NCBI GenBank assembly: GCA_903907075.1
Contig: CAIVMQ010000111.1
Coordinates: forward strand, 51,466 to 115,465
Reading direction: 5' to 3'
DNA: 64,000 nt
Source of the DNA: an uncultured Bacteroidia bacterium
Lineage (GTDB): Bacteria; Bacteroidota; Bacteroidia; Bacteroidales; Prolixibacteraceae
This document shows positions 60,201-64,000 of the stretch, one piece after another; the stretch's first letter is position 1; each line of letters starts with the position of its first letter. The notes beneath the pieces are model-generated. The model ran no database searches. It had not been told where the DNA came from and saw only the letters and a program-made list of their open reading frames with translations. The translations under genes were made by a program, and so were the position numbers.

Positions 60201-60565
60201 TAACCGTCAATCCTGATCCCGATTATTACCTGTTCAAAAAAGGGAGCACCCTGTTCGATCTGGATCCTGTGGCCAATAATTTCTCTGATAACTGCTGTGC
60301 CACAAATAGCTTGGTGCTCCATTGGCGGTTCGACTTTGCCAATACACCAAACCCTGCGGCACCCCCTGCAATGCTCACCCATGCTTCTATAACCGGCACA
60401 GGTCAGCCTTCGACATATAGCACCGATATTCAAATCCCCGGTGATGGGGTAACCTTCACCAATGTAGTAAACACGATCTCTTATTGGCTTGTCGACTGCA
60501 ACGGAAATGGTTCAGCAGAGAAATTGGTTACGGTTACGATTAAACCCAGGCCCGATGTAAAATAA
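48215..60565 (+). CDS. Giant secreted mosaic surface protein, 4116 residues
   Basis: Signal peptide (about 1-28), then a GNWNATATWGG head and four autotransporter-type beta-strand repeats (about 119-150, 234-270, 349-385, 488-520; e.g. LTKLGTGILILSETNTYTGS). A HYDIN/choice-of-anchor-like domain follows (645-745), then seven 90-residue repeats (748-1377), a Big_2-like domain, many Cys-containing PKD/Ig-like domains (about 1450-2520), a jelly-roll domain (2548-2725), another carbohydrate-binding-like domain (2849-3055), five HYR-like repeats (3229-3665), DUF11 (3751-3868) and a Cys-rich end finishing KPRPDVK. It is Thr/Ser/Gly/Ala-rich. No autotransporter barrel, LPXTG or clear type IX sorting domain is visible. 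Probable adhesin or surface-layer/matrix component; anchoring unknown. Confidence 0.92.
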   Translation: MRMLSHYKLVLITGVISVLLGLANQSMGAARTASVSGNWNATATWGGAAVPTNADDITINTGITVTMNVAGSSTVITSMGNGSSITGASILTLQAIATITIPAAATATISCPVAGATTSLTKLGTGILILSETNTYTGSTTISAGTLQLGNSSALGTIAGGTSITSGAVLDLNGQTYSTTEALTVNGTGISLGGALINSSGTPASFSGAVTLGAISSIGGAGDFTIAGALSGNFALTKVGAGVITLGNNSSTAAITVSVGTLKLGSTSSLGTNGSGTSITSGAVLDLNGQIYSTTEALTVNGTGISLGGALINSSGTSASFSGAVTLGAISSIGGAGDFTIAGALSGNFALTKVGAGVLTLGNNSSTAAITVSVGTLKLGSATSLGTSAAGTAVNTGAALDLNGQNYTTVAEALSINGTGIASLGALKNSSATPATYSGDITFATAASIVGDAGTIAITGLLVSGTTTITLGGTAGGSVSTVIAGARSLVKEGTGTWILSGVNTYSLTTTVTAGELRLNPSANSAPASQFQLNGGILSTTGITSGRTITSSSTLLLSDNSSLTLGVNTHTLTFANSSGISWTAGKILTINGWTGSPGVTGTAGKVFFGAATGTLTSTQLSEIKFTGYTGTPILLPTGELVPAIAAVLAITGTPTDLGSLCIGIASSSVTYTITNTNATATAVSVTSNNSQLVVSGLSSTTISGDGGTATFVVTFTPTGVGSQSATITATSASSNSPTISLTATGLALPTPLVLTGSTICATPGGNGTITSTTSESGINYQLFNSGGTVVGSALAGTGSSITWSSLPAGTGYYARGTNATTSCVSLNSNVVDVATNLNPIALALTGSSICASQAGNGIITSSTSVIGINYQLYNSGAIAIGSVQAGTGLGLIWSGLSAGTGYYVVGTNAITTCVSINSNAVDVATNPNPIALVLTGSIICASQGTNGTISSTTSESGITYQLLNSGGTVVGSALAGTGSALTWTGLSAGIGYFVIGTNGATSCISPNSNAVDVTTNPNPIALSIIGSTICISPGGNGIITSTSSVIGINYQLFNSGGIAVKSALPGTGSGLTWSGLSAGIGYYVVGADAITFCASPTSNAVDVATTLNPIALVLTGSSICATPGGNGTITSSTSVSGINYQLVNSGGTAIGTVQPGTGSGLTWSGLSAGTGYYVIGTNTTTSCVSLNSNAVNVTANPNPIALVLTGSTICLSPGGNGTITSSTSVSGINYQLYNSLAAPVGTAKTGTGSGLTWSGLSAGTGFYVIGTNATTSCVSPNSNSVDIITTPNPIALVLTGSSICVVPGGNGTITSSTSVSGINYQLYNSLAAAVGTALAGTGSGLTWSGLSAGNGYYVIGTNAATSCVSPNSNAVNITTNPNPTITGILIVCVGATTQLTGSGTAAGSSPWVSAAPSIATVDNSGLVTGISAGTCLITYTNSIGCAGSTNVTVDPAPIALATPALQTICSGTATAIGLSSATTGTTFSWTATLTTGTASGFSSGSGTTISQTLTNSTLSPATVTYTITPLANGCTGTPLNVVITINPLPTVTAIPTTQAFCTGGTTAINLIGSIGGTVFDWTASDPSGSTSGYSNGTGTIIAQTLVNNTTATTTVNYTVTPNANGCSGSPLIVPVIVNPNSFITLSSAATTDAQALCINTPLTNITYAIGGSGTGTIISSGGFPAGITGTYSGGIYTISGTSTEFGTFFYTITTTGPCVQASASGTITSYPTPSVDPIADTPFCSGSTTSVIPVTGPVPTIFNWTNTNTAIGLGASGTGDIPSFTATNLTANPITGLITITPSTTGCLPTPLTFTITINPTPTLSTPLTANSCSGNPFSYTPNSPITGTTYTWTRAAKAGISNPASSGTGNISETLTNITTNSITVTYIYTLTANGCPKAQNVLVTVIPSPMLTSTLTPADICSNSAFVYTPTYSITGTIGTWSRAAIAGISNPVGSGTGTINETLVNTSANPIDVVYVYSLNASGCVSTQNVTVRVKPSPQLSSTLTPAGICSNVLFSYTPTSLTTGTTFLWTRASIAGINSNLPGGGTNGISETLTNSTGSTISVAYVYTLRAATCQITQQVTVPVNPLPTATISGVTTVCQNSANPSITLTGLTGTAPYMFTYSINGGANQTITTTSGNSVQISVPTSALGTLIYSLVSISDANSCSQAQAGSATVTISSPPTATISAAAAVCQNSASAPLVTFTGSNGSAPYTFTYTINGGANQTIATAVGSTVTVAAPSAIAGTFIYSLISVSSAAGCSQPQSGSATVTINSLPVLTLSPASVTICNGASTTLSVSGATTYSWSPVTGLSSTTGATVTANPTTTTTYTVVGTDGNGCVNTTNITVTVNQLPTLTVTPASASICEGSSVTLTASGAVGYSWSPATGLSATNIASVDADPIVTTTYTVAGTDGNGCTNTKAVTVNVNAVPELTSSLNLGTICEGGIVSYSPTATPATGVTFSWSRAAVVGNLAASGTGGISETLTNNGTTSIGTNYIYTLTTAGCSVTAAVSVVIVPAPTVTVSASPATVCSGSTVTLTSSAISTAKPPILLTENFNTAAAGVTTGPNGWTTTNTSAGGTPANAAWTVRASNSTYNTTTFRSNDNSNFYLSNSIAQGTGGTTNTTLISPAFSTVGYNSLSLDFWHYYRDTGNSGDFAYVEISVDGGTSWTTVTTYNSTLGNSNPFNQNPTISLGGYIGYPNVKIRFRYAATNDFYWAIDNVTVSGTSAAVPTISWSSNPVGLSATTANTTAVVARTTTYTATYTDPTTNCPGSASVTVTAIPPADATITADYCSVPGMIKLTAHPGPTGFSYQWTSRPETTQSINVNIVSNYTVLVTDLGTGCTGLASLPVSNELVTDGSFTNFNAASPSFVTEYSQNQAYWNPAATIYTTGLGPEGLYAVNTSAWYDATMPLGYHISFHGRDHTNNTVGARNFLLVNGSTTLISSPARQRIIWQQTITVKPNSDYYFSAWAMNLNPASPARLQFEVNGVLVGTIADLSTAPQPATEGAVALSNWVNFYSNPKWSSGAATTAVIRIRNLNTTAGGNDFGLDDISFGSLDPAPSTVAPTSNTPVCAGNQIRLYPNVTGGKYPYHFNWTGPNGFTSTDSIAVINNAAAANAGTYTLSLTDAYGCPAVTGTTTVSVNSLMVCSITGVNTACPSTTGLSFSAPAGALTYSWSVTNGTITGATNVQNVTVNTAASCANAMILTLTITNATCTSTCSKTVPIQAVTAWTTVAGSLNRSLQCSDAAGLAAAQLLVPAATSTCTPVITPIKTSGPFVAGSCPQSGTYTNTWTFNDACGNPFSFTQEITITDNTAPAWTTVGTALDRSVACTDAVGIAAALVLAPIATDNCASSVTYTAVSDITTPGLCPGSYTRTRKWTAKDNCNNTSTIFTQTIIVTDTQAPAWNQATGALNATYNCGSTSGLAATLAVAPTATDACGSAVTITLVADNTTTGGCAGAYTRIREWTASDACANTSARYIQTIVVQDNTAPVWNTPAGALTIILECSDAAGIAAAQALFPVASDNCDVNVTNIVKTTGLFVAGTCPQAGSYTNTWTVTDDCGNISAVYTQVITLEDNTAPVVVRPSDQYILCSDPSTPATTGTATATDNCDSAPALTYTDIFIAGSCPGNYTINRTWRAQDQCGNSTTTLQRIYVQDVDPPVITCTVSGNQSVNSNWGVVYIHAGTSWDATAVDGCSSLTLATLTGATASTGLTTLNGVSFNNGVTTVTWIAIDACGNSSSCSFSITVFSGADLSITKTALPNPAILGQNMTYTITARNLGPGSASNVSVAETLPSGLTLVSFSSTTGLYNGVNTWNIGTLPFNAVTILTITAKANESHCSSFTNTATISSTSPDPVLTNNSATLITPVNDNTNPVITVCPVTRLLSGCTTSDITSPVFSTTLATSSYAEFSNATNKGVATDNCGIVAVTYQDVASGSNPIVVIRTWTVIDGTGNTATCNQRIEVKDSTPPTFTAPPAFSFCVENVVSADYLLHTLTVNPDPDYYLFKKGSTLFDLDPVANNFSDNCCATNSLVLHWRFDFANTPNPAAPPAMLTHASITGTGQPSTYSTDIQIPGDGVTFTNVVNTISYWLVDCNGNGSAEKLVTVTIKPRPDVK
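48695..49354 (+). repeat. Two near-identical 345-base tandem units in the giant gene
   Basis: The first copy starts GGAACATCAATTACAAGTGG at 48695, the second at 49040; period 345 bases (115 residues). The copies differ at only a few positions, including synonymous changes, which points to recent duplication. A third, diverged copy follows from about 49383. Each unit includes one autotransporter-type beta-strand repeat. Confidence 0.9.
50456..52345 (+). repeat. Array of seven exact 270-base repeats in the giant gene
   Basis: Units begin at 50456, 50726, 50996, 51266, 51536, 51806 and 52076; every spacing is exactly 270 bases (90 residues). Each encodes a P-I-A-L-LTGS-IC start, then GGNGTITSSTSVSGINYQL, SGLTWSGLSAGTGYYVIGTN and a SCVS-NSNAVDV end. 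Each unit has two Cys. The units differ by scattered substitutions but never by length. Confidence 0.95.
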
Positions 60566-60932
60566 AAAATTAGTTAAACACTTAATATAGAATAAAATGA
60601 AAAAACAACACTCAATTGAAAAGGGGACAGCGGAGAGATCTACAGAATGGATCAGCTCTTTACTGCCTCCAATCTACATGACCAGAGTCGAAAGATCAAA
60701 TCTGGCTCTAGTTTCCACTTCTGAGAAGGTCGTTCAGCACGAGCTGAACATCTTTCTGATTCAAAATAAGGGGAAGGGTCCGCCTGGAGAGAGAGATGGT
60801 CCGCGGGGGGAAAATAGTCTGGAACCGGACAATAAGCAAAATCACAGCAAAGAGATTAAAAACAAACAACAAATAATTCAAAATAATAAACAACAATTTT
60901 TAAATTTTTATTCACAATTAAATTTTAGTATT
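60566..60932 (+). other. Spacer after the giant gene with an in-frame open extension
   Basis: An ATG at 60597 opens a frame that runs in phase into the next gene's signal peptide. The 112 intervening codons are polar and Lys/Gln-rich (IKNKQQIIQNNKQQ), with no family resemblance. A 7-base hairpin GTTCAGC-ACGA-GCTGAAC lies at 60732-60749. The last 90 bases are very A/T-rich, like a Bacteroidota leader. Confidence 0.5.
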
Positions 60933-61976
60933 ATGAAAAAGTCACTATTTATCGCCGTTTTAGCGATTTTCGCTACCGTTGGTACCGCCTTGGGACAAGC
61001 ACTTCCTGGATCTGCACCAACACCATTACTATGTACAACAGACGCTGCCAATCCAATTGCGGGCAGGCCTTATGATTATTCCGCTATTCTTGCGCCTCCC
61101 GGGGGAACCGCATTTTGGTATGCTACAAAATCGACTACGTTTACTACAGCTGGTGCCCGAGTAGCAACGATTATCCCTGCTGATGGAGTTGCAATTGCCA
61201 CCGGAGCCACGAATTACAACACTACAATTACTCCGGCTTCTTCACCAACATCGACAACAGTAACATGGACCTCTACAGGTTTGGCAGGCGTTAATTTAAC
61301 TACCAATCCATTATTTATGGTAGTTGAGTATACCGGGCCAACATGTGCGAATAATCTGAAAGTAATACAGATCAATCCAAAAATCGCCTTTACTGTAGAT
61401 ATCGCCAATATGGCACATCCTGTTGCTCCCGCTACCGTACCAACACTCTTAGGTCTGACTGTAGCTGAAAACCAGTGTTTCTCAACATTAACCTCAGCGT
61501 CCTTTGTCTCAGGAAATATCCTTATAGACTATGGCGTGAACACCATCTATTTCGAGGTTATTGCGGCTAATTTCTCCGGTTCATTCAAACCAACGTTGCG
61601 TCTTTCTGGTCTTCAGACTACACAAACAGCAGTAATGACATGGGGTTATACCCCTGCAGCAATTGCTACAGCAGCTGGTAGTGGAGCAGCACCTGGATTT
61701 GATTCTCCTCAACTTACCGCACTCGTTGATCCATCAGTAACCTCAACAGAGAACGGAGTATCTATCTATGTTAAAGTAGTCGTTAGCAATCATGGATTTG
61801 AAGGACTTACAGATGAAGCAATTACACTTGCAGTAGAGGCTGTAGACGCAGCAGGGAATGCTGATGTTGAAACAGATTGTACAACAACAGTTGCTTTTGG
61901 TGACCTAATTGCTTCAACACTCAATTTAAGGCCAACAGTTACAACAACTCCAGTTTCGTTACCACAAGTTCCTTAA
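60933..61976 (+). CDS. Secreted protein of the surface cluster, 347 residues
   Basis: Start taken at the ATG at 60933, because a textbook signal peptide begins there (MKKSLFIAVLAIFATVGTA, cleaved after ALGQ). The mature part opens with LLCTTDAANPIAGRPYDYSA, then an Ig/PKD-like domain that includes GGTAFWYATKSTTF and ends TCANNLKVIQINPK, followed by a second, longer beta-rich domain (about 160-330) of unknown type and a Thr/Pro tail ending SLPQVP. No sorting domain or lipobox. It lies 367 bases after the giant gene on the same strand. I have a weak memory of similar proteins beside gliding-motility-associated proteins in Bacteroidota; function unknown. Confidence 0.8.
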   Translation: MKKSLFIAVLAIFATVGTALGQALPGSAPTPLLCTTDAANPIAGRPYDYSAILAPPGGTAFWYATKSTTFTTAGARVATIIPADGVAIATGATNYNTTITPASSPTSTTVTWTSTGLAGVNLTTNPLFMVVEYTGPTCANNLKVIQINPKIAFTVDIANMAHPVAPATVPTLLGLTVAENQCFSTLTSASFVSGNILIDYGVNTIYFEVIAANFSGSFKPTLRLSGLQTTQTAVMTWGYTPAAIATAAGSGAAPGFDSPQLTALVDPSVTSTENGVSIYVKVVVSNHGFEGLTDEAITLAVEAVDAAGNADVETDCTTTVAFGDLIASTLNLRPTVTTTPVSLPQVP

Positions 61977-63124
61977 TAACAGAAAATTTGATTTGACTAT
62001 ATGATTTGTAAAACTACTGTTGCTACAACGATAGGATTTATTGTAAATACATCTGGAAGAATATCCGGGTCAATTTTACTTATCGCTCCTCAATTGACAA
62101 ATAGGGTTATTAAAACGACAGATCAGTCAATTGGATAAAGGAGAGCAAAAATGGAAAGACAACATATAATTTATCACTTTTAATAATGAAATTCAATGAC
62201 AAGATACCCGCACGGCCCACCCGGCTGGATGGTAAATTACTGTAAAAATACAGACAGTGATCCGCCAGACTGCAGAAGTGGCTTATTTATAGATCGTTGT
62301 GCGCATTTCGGATGCAATTGCAAGCTCTGACTTACCTGTAAAAACAGTGTTTGTCAGGATTTTTTGTTTCTAAGCGAAAAATTTTGATTCGTTGGTGTAC
62401 CGTAAAAAGACGGAATTGCATCATCAATCGTTAACGCTCAATCAACAAAATAATGCAATGAAGCATAACCGAAACGGGCCAATTTGTGGGGTCTCAGGGG
62501 AAAATAATAATCCTCGGATCGACAACGATATCGGCCTGACCATTCGCGGCAGAGCACCTGCCAACTATTTGATATATTATTACTTAGCCGGGTTATTAAC
62601 TCCGTATTGGGAGAGTAATGCCAACTTTTTAGCAGGCCAGGTGCAAAAGAATGATCAGTTAATGGTTCCGGATTAGTTGAATCCGGATCTTATCAGGGAG
62701 TCGTGGTCGAACGGTTTTGATAAACAGACAAAACCAAATAGATTATTATGTTCTGTTTATCAATGTGTTAATGAAAAATAGATTAAATGGATAACGTTTA
62801 AGAATGAAGAATGATTCATAATCGTGATAAGCCCGATCAAGCTTTCGCGAGATGTGAAAGCAGATCATTGGGTGACCAGGATATCGGTACTGCCTATGCG
62901 CTGAAACACCCTGTTTTAACTGGCTTTTTTAGTTCAGAATGGGTAAATACTGTCAAAATGGGTAATGAAAAAATAGTCTGTGAAACAAGTTAAAAATTAA
63001 ATACTTGGACATAATTAAAAAGGGAAAATGGTCAATAAAAGAATGGTCAACGGCCAATGGTCAATGAAAAAAGTTGAACGTTAAAAATTAGAAATTTAAG
63101 TTTAAATAGTTGAATATTAATTAA
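61977..63124. other. 1.15-kb spacer between cluster genes without a convincing gene
   Basis: Several short frames occur (45 codons at 62001-62138, 94 codons at 62392-62676, 60 codons at 62811-62993), but none has a signal peptide, domain or good composition. The region could hold gene remnants or a long regulatory leader. Short AATGGTCAA repeats lie near its end. Confidence 0.5.
63027..63064 (+). repeat. Three AATGGTCAA direct repeats
   Basis: AATGGTCAA occurs at 63027, 63042 and 63056 (spacings 15 and 14 bases), 60 bases upstream of the next gene. It may be an operator or a slippage product. Confidence 0.7.
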
Positions 63125-63790
63125 ATGAGTCGTCTATTACACGATATTAAACGTCTGGCGCTGGTAGTTCTGCTACCTCTGCTGATGGCTATGGCACCTG
63201 CCATGGCCCAGACTGTCGTGTACGTGGGTGATACAACACCGTTGAGCGTTGTGCAGGTTCCGGGAGATACCTACCAATGGGAACTGTACAATAACGGATC
63301 GGTAAACTTTGCAACTACACCGGGCAATTGTCCAGTGACATCGGCACTATTTACAGGTACCAGTTCAGGGGCTAATGTGAATGTAAAATGGCTCAAACCA
63401 GGGACTTACTTCTTCAAGATTGTTGCACGCAATAGCACAAATTGCACCAATAACCTTAAGATGGGAATAGTAACAATACTCAATGCGCTACCAACCGCAA
63501 CAATCTCACCACCGGCAGCTATCTGTATCGGAGAATCAGCATCGCTAGCTGTTACCCTCACAGGCACAGGTCCGTGGGAAGTAACCTTCACCGATGGTGC
63601 GATATCGTGGACTGTAACTGCTATTACAACAACACCTTATCTGCTTCAGGTGAGTCCAAAAGCAACAACAAATTATTCGATAACAAAGGTCAAAGACCTC
63701 AATGGAACAAATTCAACTGGCAATGTGCCGGTCATGCTTCAGGTAAATCCGAAGCCCGCCAGCTCAAAAATATACTTGTATCAACCATAA
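63125..63790 (+). CDS. Secreted Ig/PKD-like protein of the surface cluster, 221 residues
   Basis: Signal peptide (LALVVLLPLLMAMAPAMA, cleavage near MAQ) follows a basic N-terminus (MSRLLHDIKR). Two Ig-like units follow: residues about 30-120 (VVYVGDTTPLSVVQVPGDTY to CTNNLKMGIVTI) and about 121-210 (LPTATISPPAAICIGESASL to NVPVMLQVNPKP). The first ends with a Cys-Thr-Asn-Asn-Leu-Lys motif shared with the 60933 protein. The tail SSKIYLYQP is short and lacks a sorting domain. The stop TAA is followed directly by three palindromic repeats. Likely surface or matrix component; function unknown. Confidence 0.8.
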   Translation: MSRLLHDIKRLALVVLLPLLMAMAPAMAQTVVYVGDTTPLSVVQVPGDTYQWELYNNGSVNFATTPGNCPVTSALFTGTSSGANVNVKWLKPGTYFFKIVARNSTNCTNNLKMGIVTILNALPTATISPPAAICIGESASLAVTLTGTGPWEVTFTDGAISWTVTAITTTPYLLQVSPKATTNYSITKVKDLNGTNSTGNVPVMLQVNPKPASSKIYLYQP

Positions 63791-63883
63791 ATGTAAAGAC
63801 GCAAGGCATTGCGTCTCCAAAATGTAAAGACGCAATTCATTGCGTCTCCAAAATGTAACGACGCAAGGCATTGCGTCTCCAAA
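63791..63883 (+). repeat. Three 31-base REP-like palindromic repeats
   Basis: Units start at 63791, 63822 and 63853, each ATGTAA(A/C)GACGCAA-loop-TTGCGTCTCCAAA. The stem GACGCAA/TTGCGTC is perfect in all three; loops are GGCA, TTCA and GGCA. The array begins right after the stop codon at 63790 and ends 19 bases before the next gene. Confidence 0.9.
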
Positions 63884-63902
63884 AAGGAAGTAAAAAATTA
63901 AG

Positions 63903-64000
63903 ATGAGAATGCTCAAATACATATACACGATGCTACTTCTGATAGCTGCTTTACAGGCAGCCGGTCAGTCGTATGTCATTGATAATGTATGCTTGGGCAC
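63903..64000 (+). CDS. N-terminal part of a further secreted protein, cut by the window edge
   Basis: ATG at 63903 starts MRMLKYIYTMLLLIAALQAA, a signal peptide with probable cleavage after AGQ, then SYVIDNVCLGT and the window ends. From memory this beginning resembles secreted Ig/PKD-like proteins that end in a type IX type-B sorting (gliding-motility-associated) domain, but only 32 codons can be seen. Same strand and same secreted character as the three genes before it. Confidence 0.6.
   Translation, partial: MRMLKYIYTMLLLIAALQAAGQSYVIDNVCLG

Noticed and set aside
60732..60749. Terminator after the giant gene
   Set aside because: The 7-base GTTCAGC hairpin is real but is not followed by a run of T, so it is noted only as a hairpin within the spacer.
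62392..62676. 94-codon frame in the spacer between cluster genes
   Set aside because: Polar, mixed composition (NQQNNAMKHNRNGPICG) with no signal peptide, unlike its neighbours, and no recognisable family. Not supported as a gene.
62811..62993. 60-codon frame before the 63125 gene
   Set aside because: No domain, no promoter match and poor composition; probably chance.
63574..63858. 94-codon frame reading through the palindromic repeats
   Set aside because: It lies in another frame of the 63125 Ig-like gene and runs into the repeats; no coding character.
63791..63883. CRISPR array
   Set aside because: Three 31-base units are contiguous with no spacers, and each is itself a palindrome, so this is a REP-like repeat rather than CRISPR. 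No cas gene is present.

Overview
The window looks like chromosomal DNA of a member of the Bacteroidota, probably a Bacteroidales/Marinilabiliales-type organism. The reasons are a full-length SprA (type IX secretion translocon) and a PorP/SprF-like protein, an HU-CCDC81/SPOR protein, a PhoR/PhoB pair, a sigma-54 factor and biosynthetic SpeA. Several genes are also preceded by the Bacteroidota promoter form TTG-N19..21-TAnnTTTG. Most start codons lack a Shine-Dalgarno sequence. Strand use alternates often and there is no sign of a recent genomic island. No rRNA, tRNA, CRISPR array or prophage was seen.

Layout. 1-5.3 kb: end of a membrane-anchored protein, phoR-phoB-like two-component genes, rpoN and asnS. 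5.4-11.9 kb: two unknown small proteins, an AEC permease, a YghZ-like aldo/keto reductase, a hexose MFS permease with a ROK sugar kinase, and a SixA-like phosphatase. 11.9-19.3 kb: riboflavin synthase, OsmC protein, M19 dipeptidase, HU/SPOR protein, galE, rfbB, a small exported protein, a lone HUH transposase and a membrane-GNAT protein. 19.5-26.6 kb: a membrane protein, a helical-repeat protein overlapping ppk, a TPR protein, a PorP/SprF-like protein and gcvH. 26.8-34.2 kb: tsaE, an alanine-dehydrogenase-like protein that lacks the usual catalytic residues, pullulanase, an anchored protein, rnr and comF. 34.2-47.2 kb: sprA-ruvA-pdxA on the minus strand, leucyl aminopeptidase and speA.

47.2-64 kb is different. 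After about 1 kb of AT-rich spacer with a strong promoter-like match comes one 12.35-kb gene for a 4116-residue secreted mosaic protein. It carries autotransporter-type beta-strand repeats, exactly seven 90-residue repeats, many Ig/PKD-like domains, two jelly-roll-like domains, HYR-like repeats and a DUF11 domain. It is followed on the same strand by at least three more secreted-protein genes, the last cut by the window edge. None of the three complete proteins shows a recognisable type IX C-terminal sorting domain. This block is the best candidate for an undescribed surface-assembly system. SprA and PorP/SprF in the same window provide a plausible export route, but that link is inference.

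Functional links elsewhere: MFS permease plus ROK kinase (sugar uptake and phosphorylation), cytoplasmic pullulanase (glycogen-type glucan breakdown), galE plus rfbB (sugar nucleotides for surface glycans), and ppk with a translationally overlapping partner.
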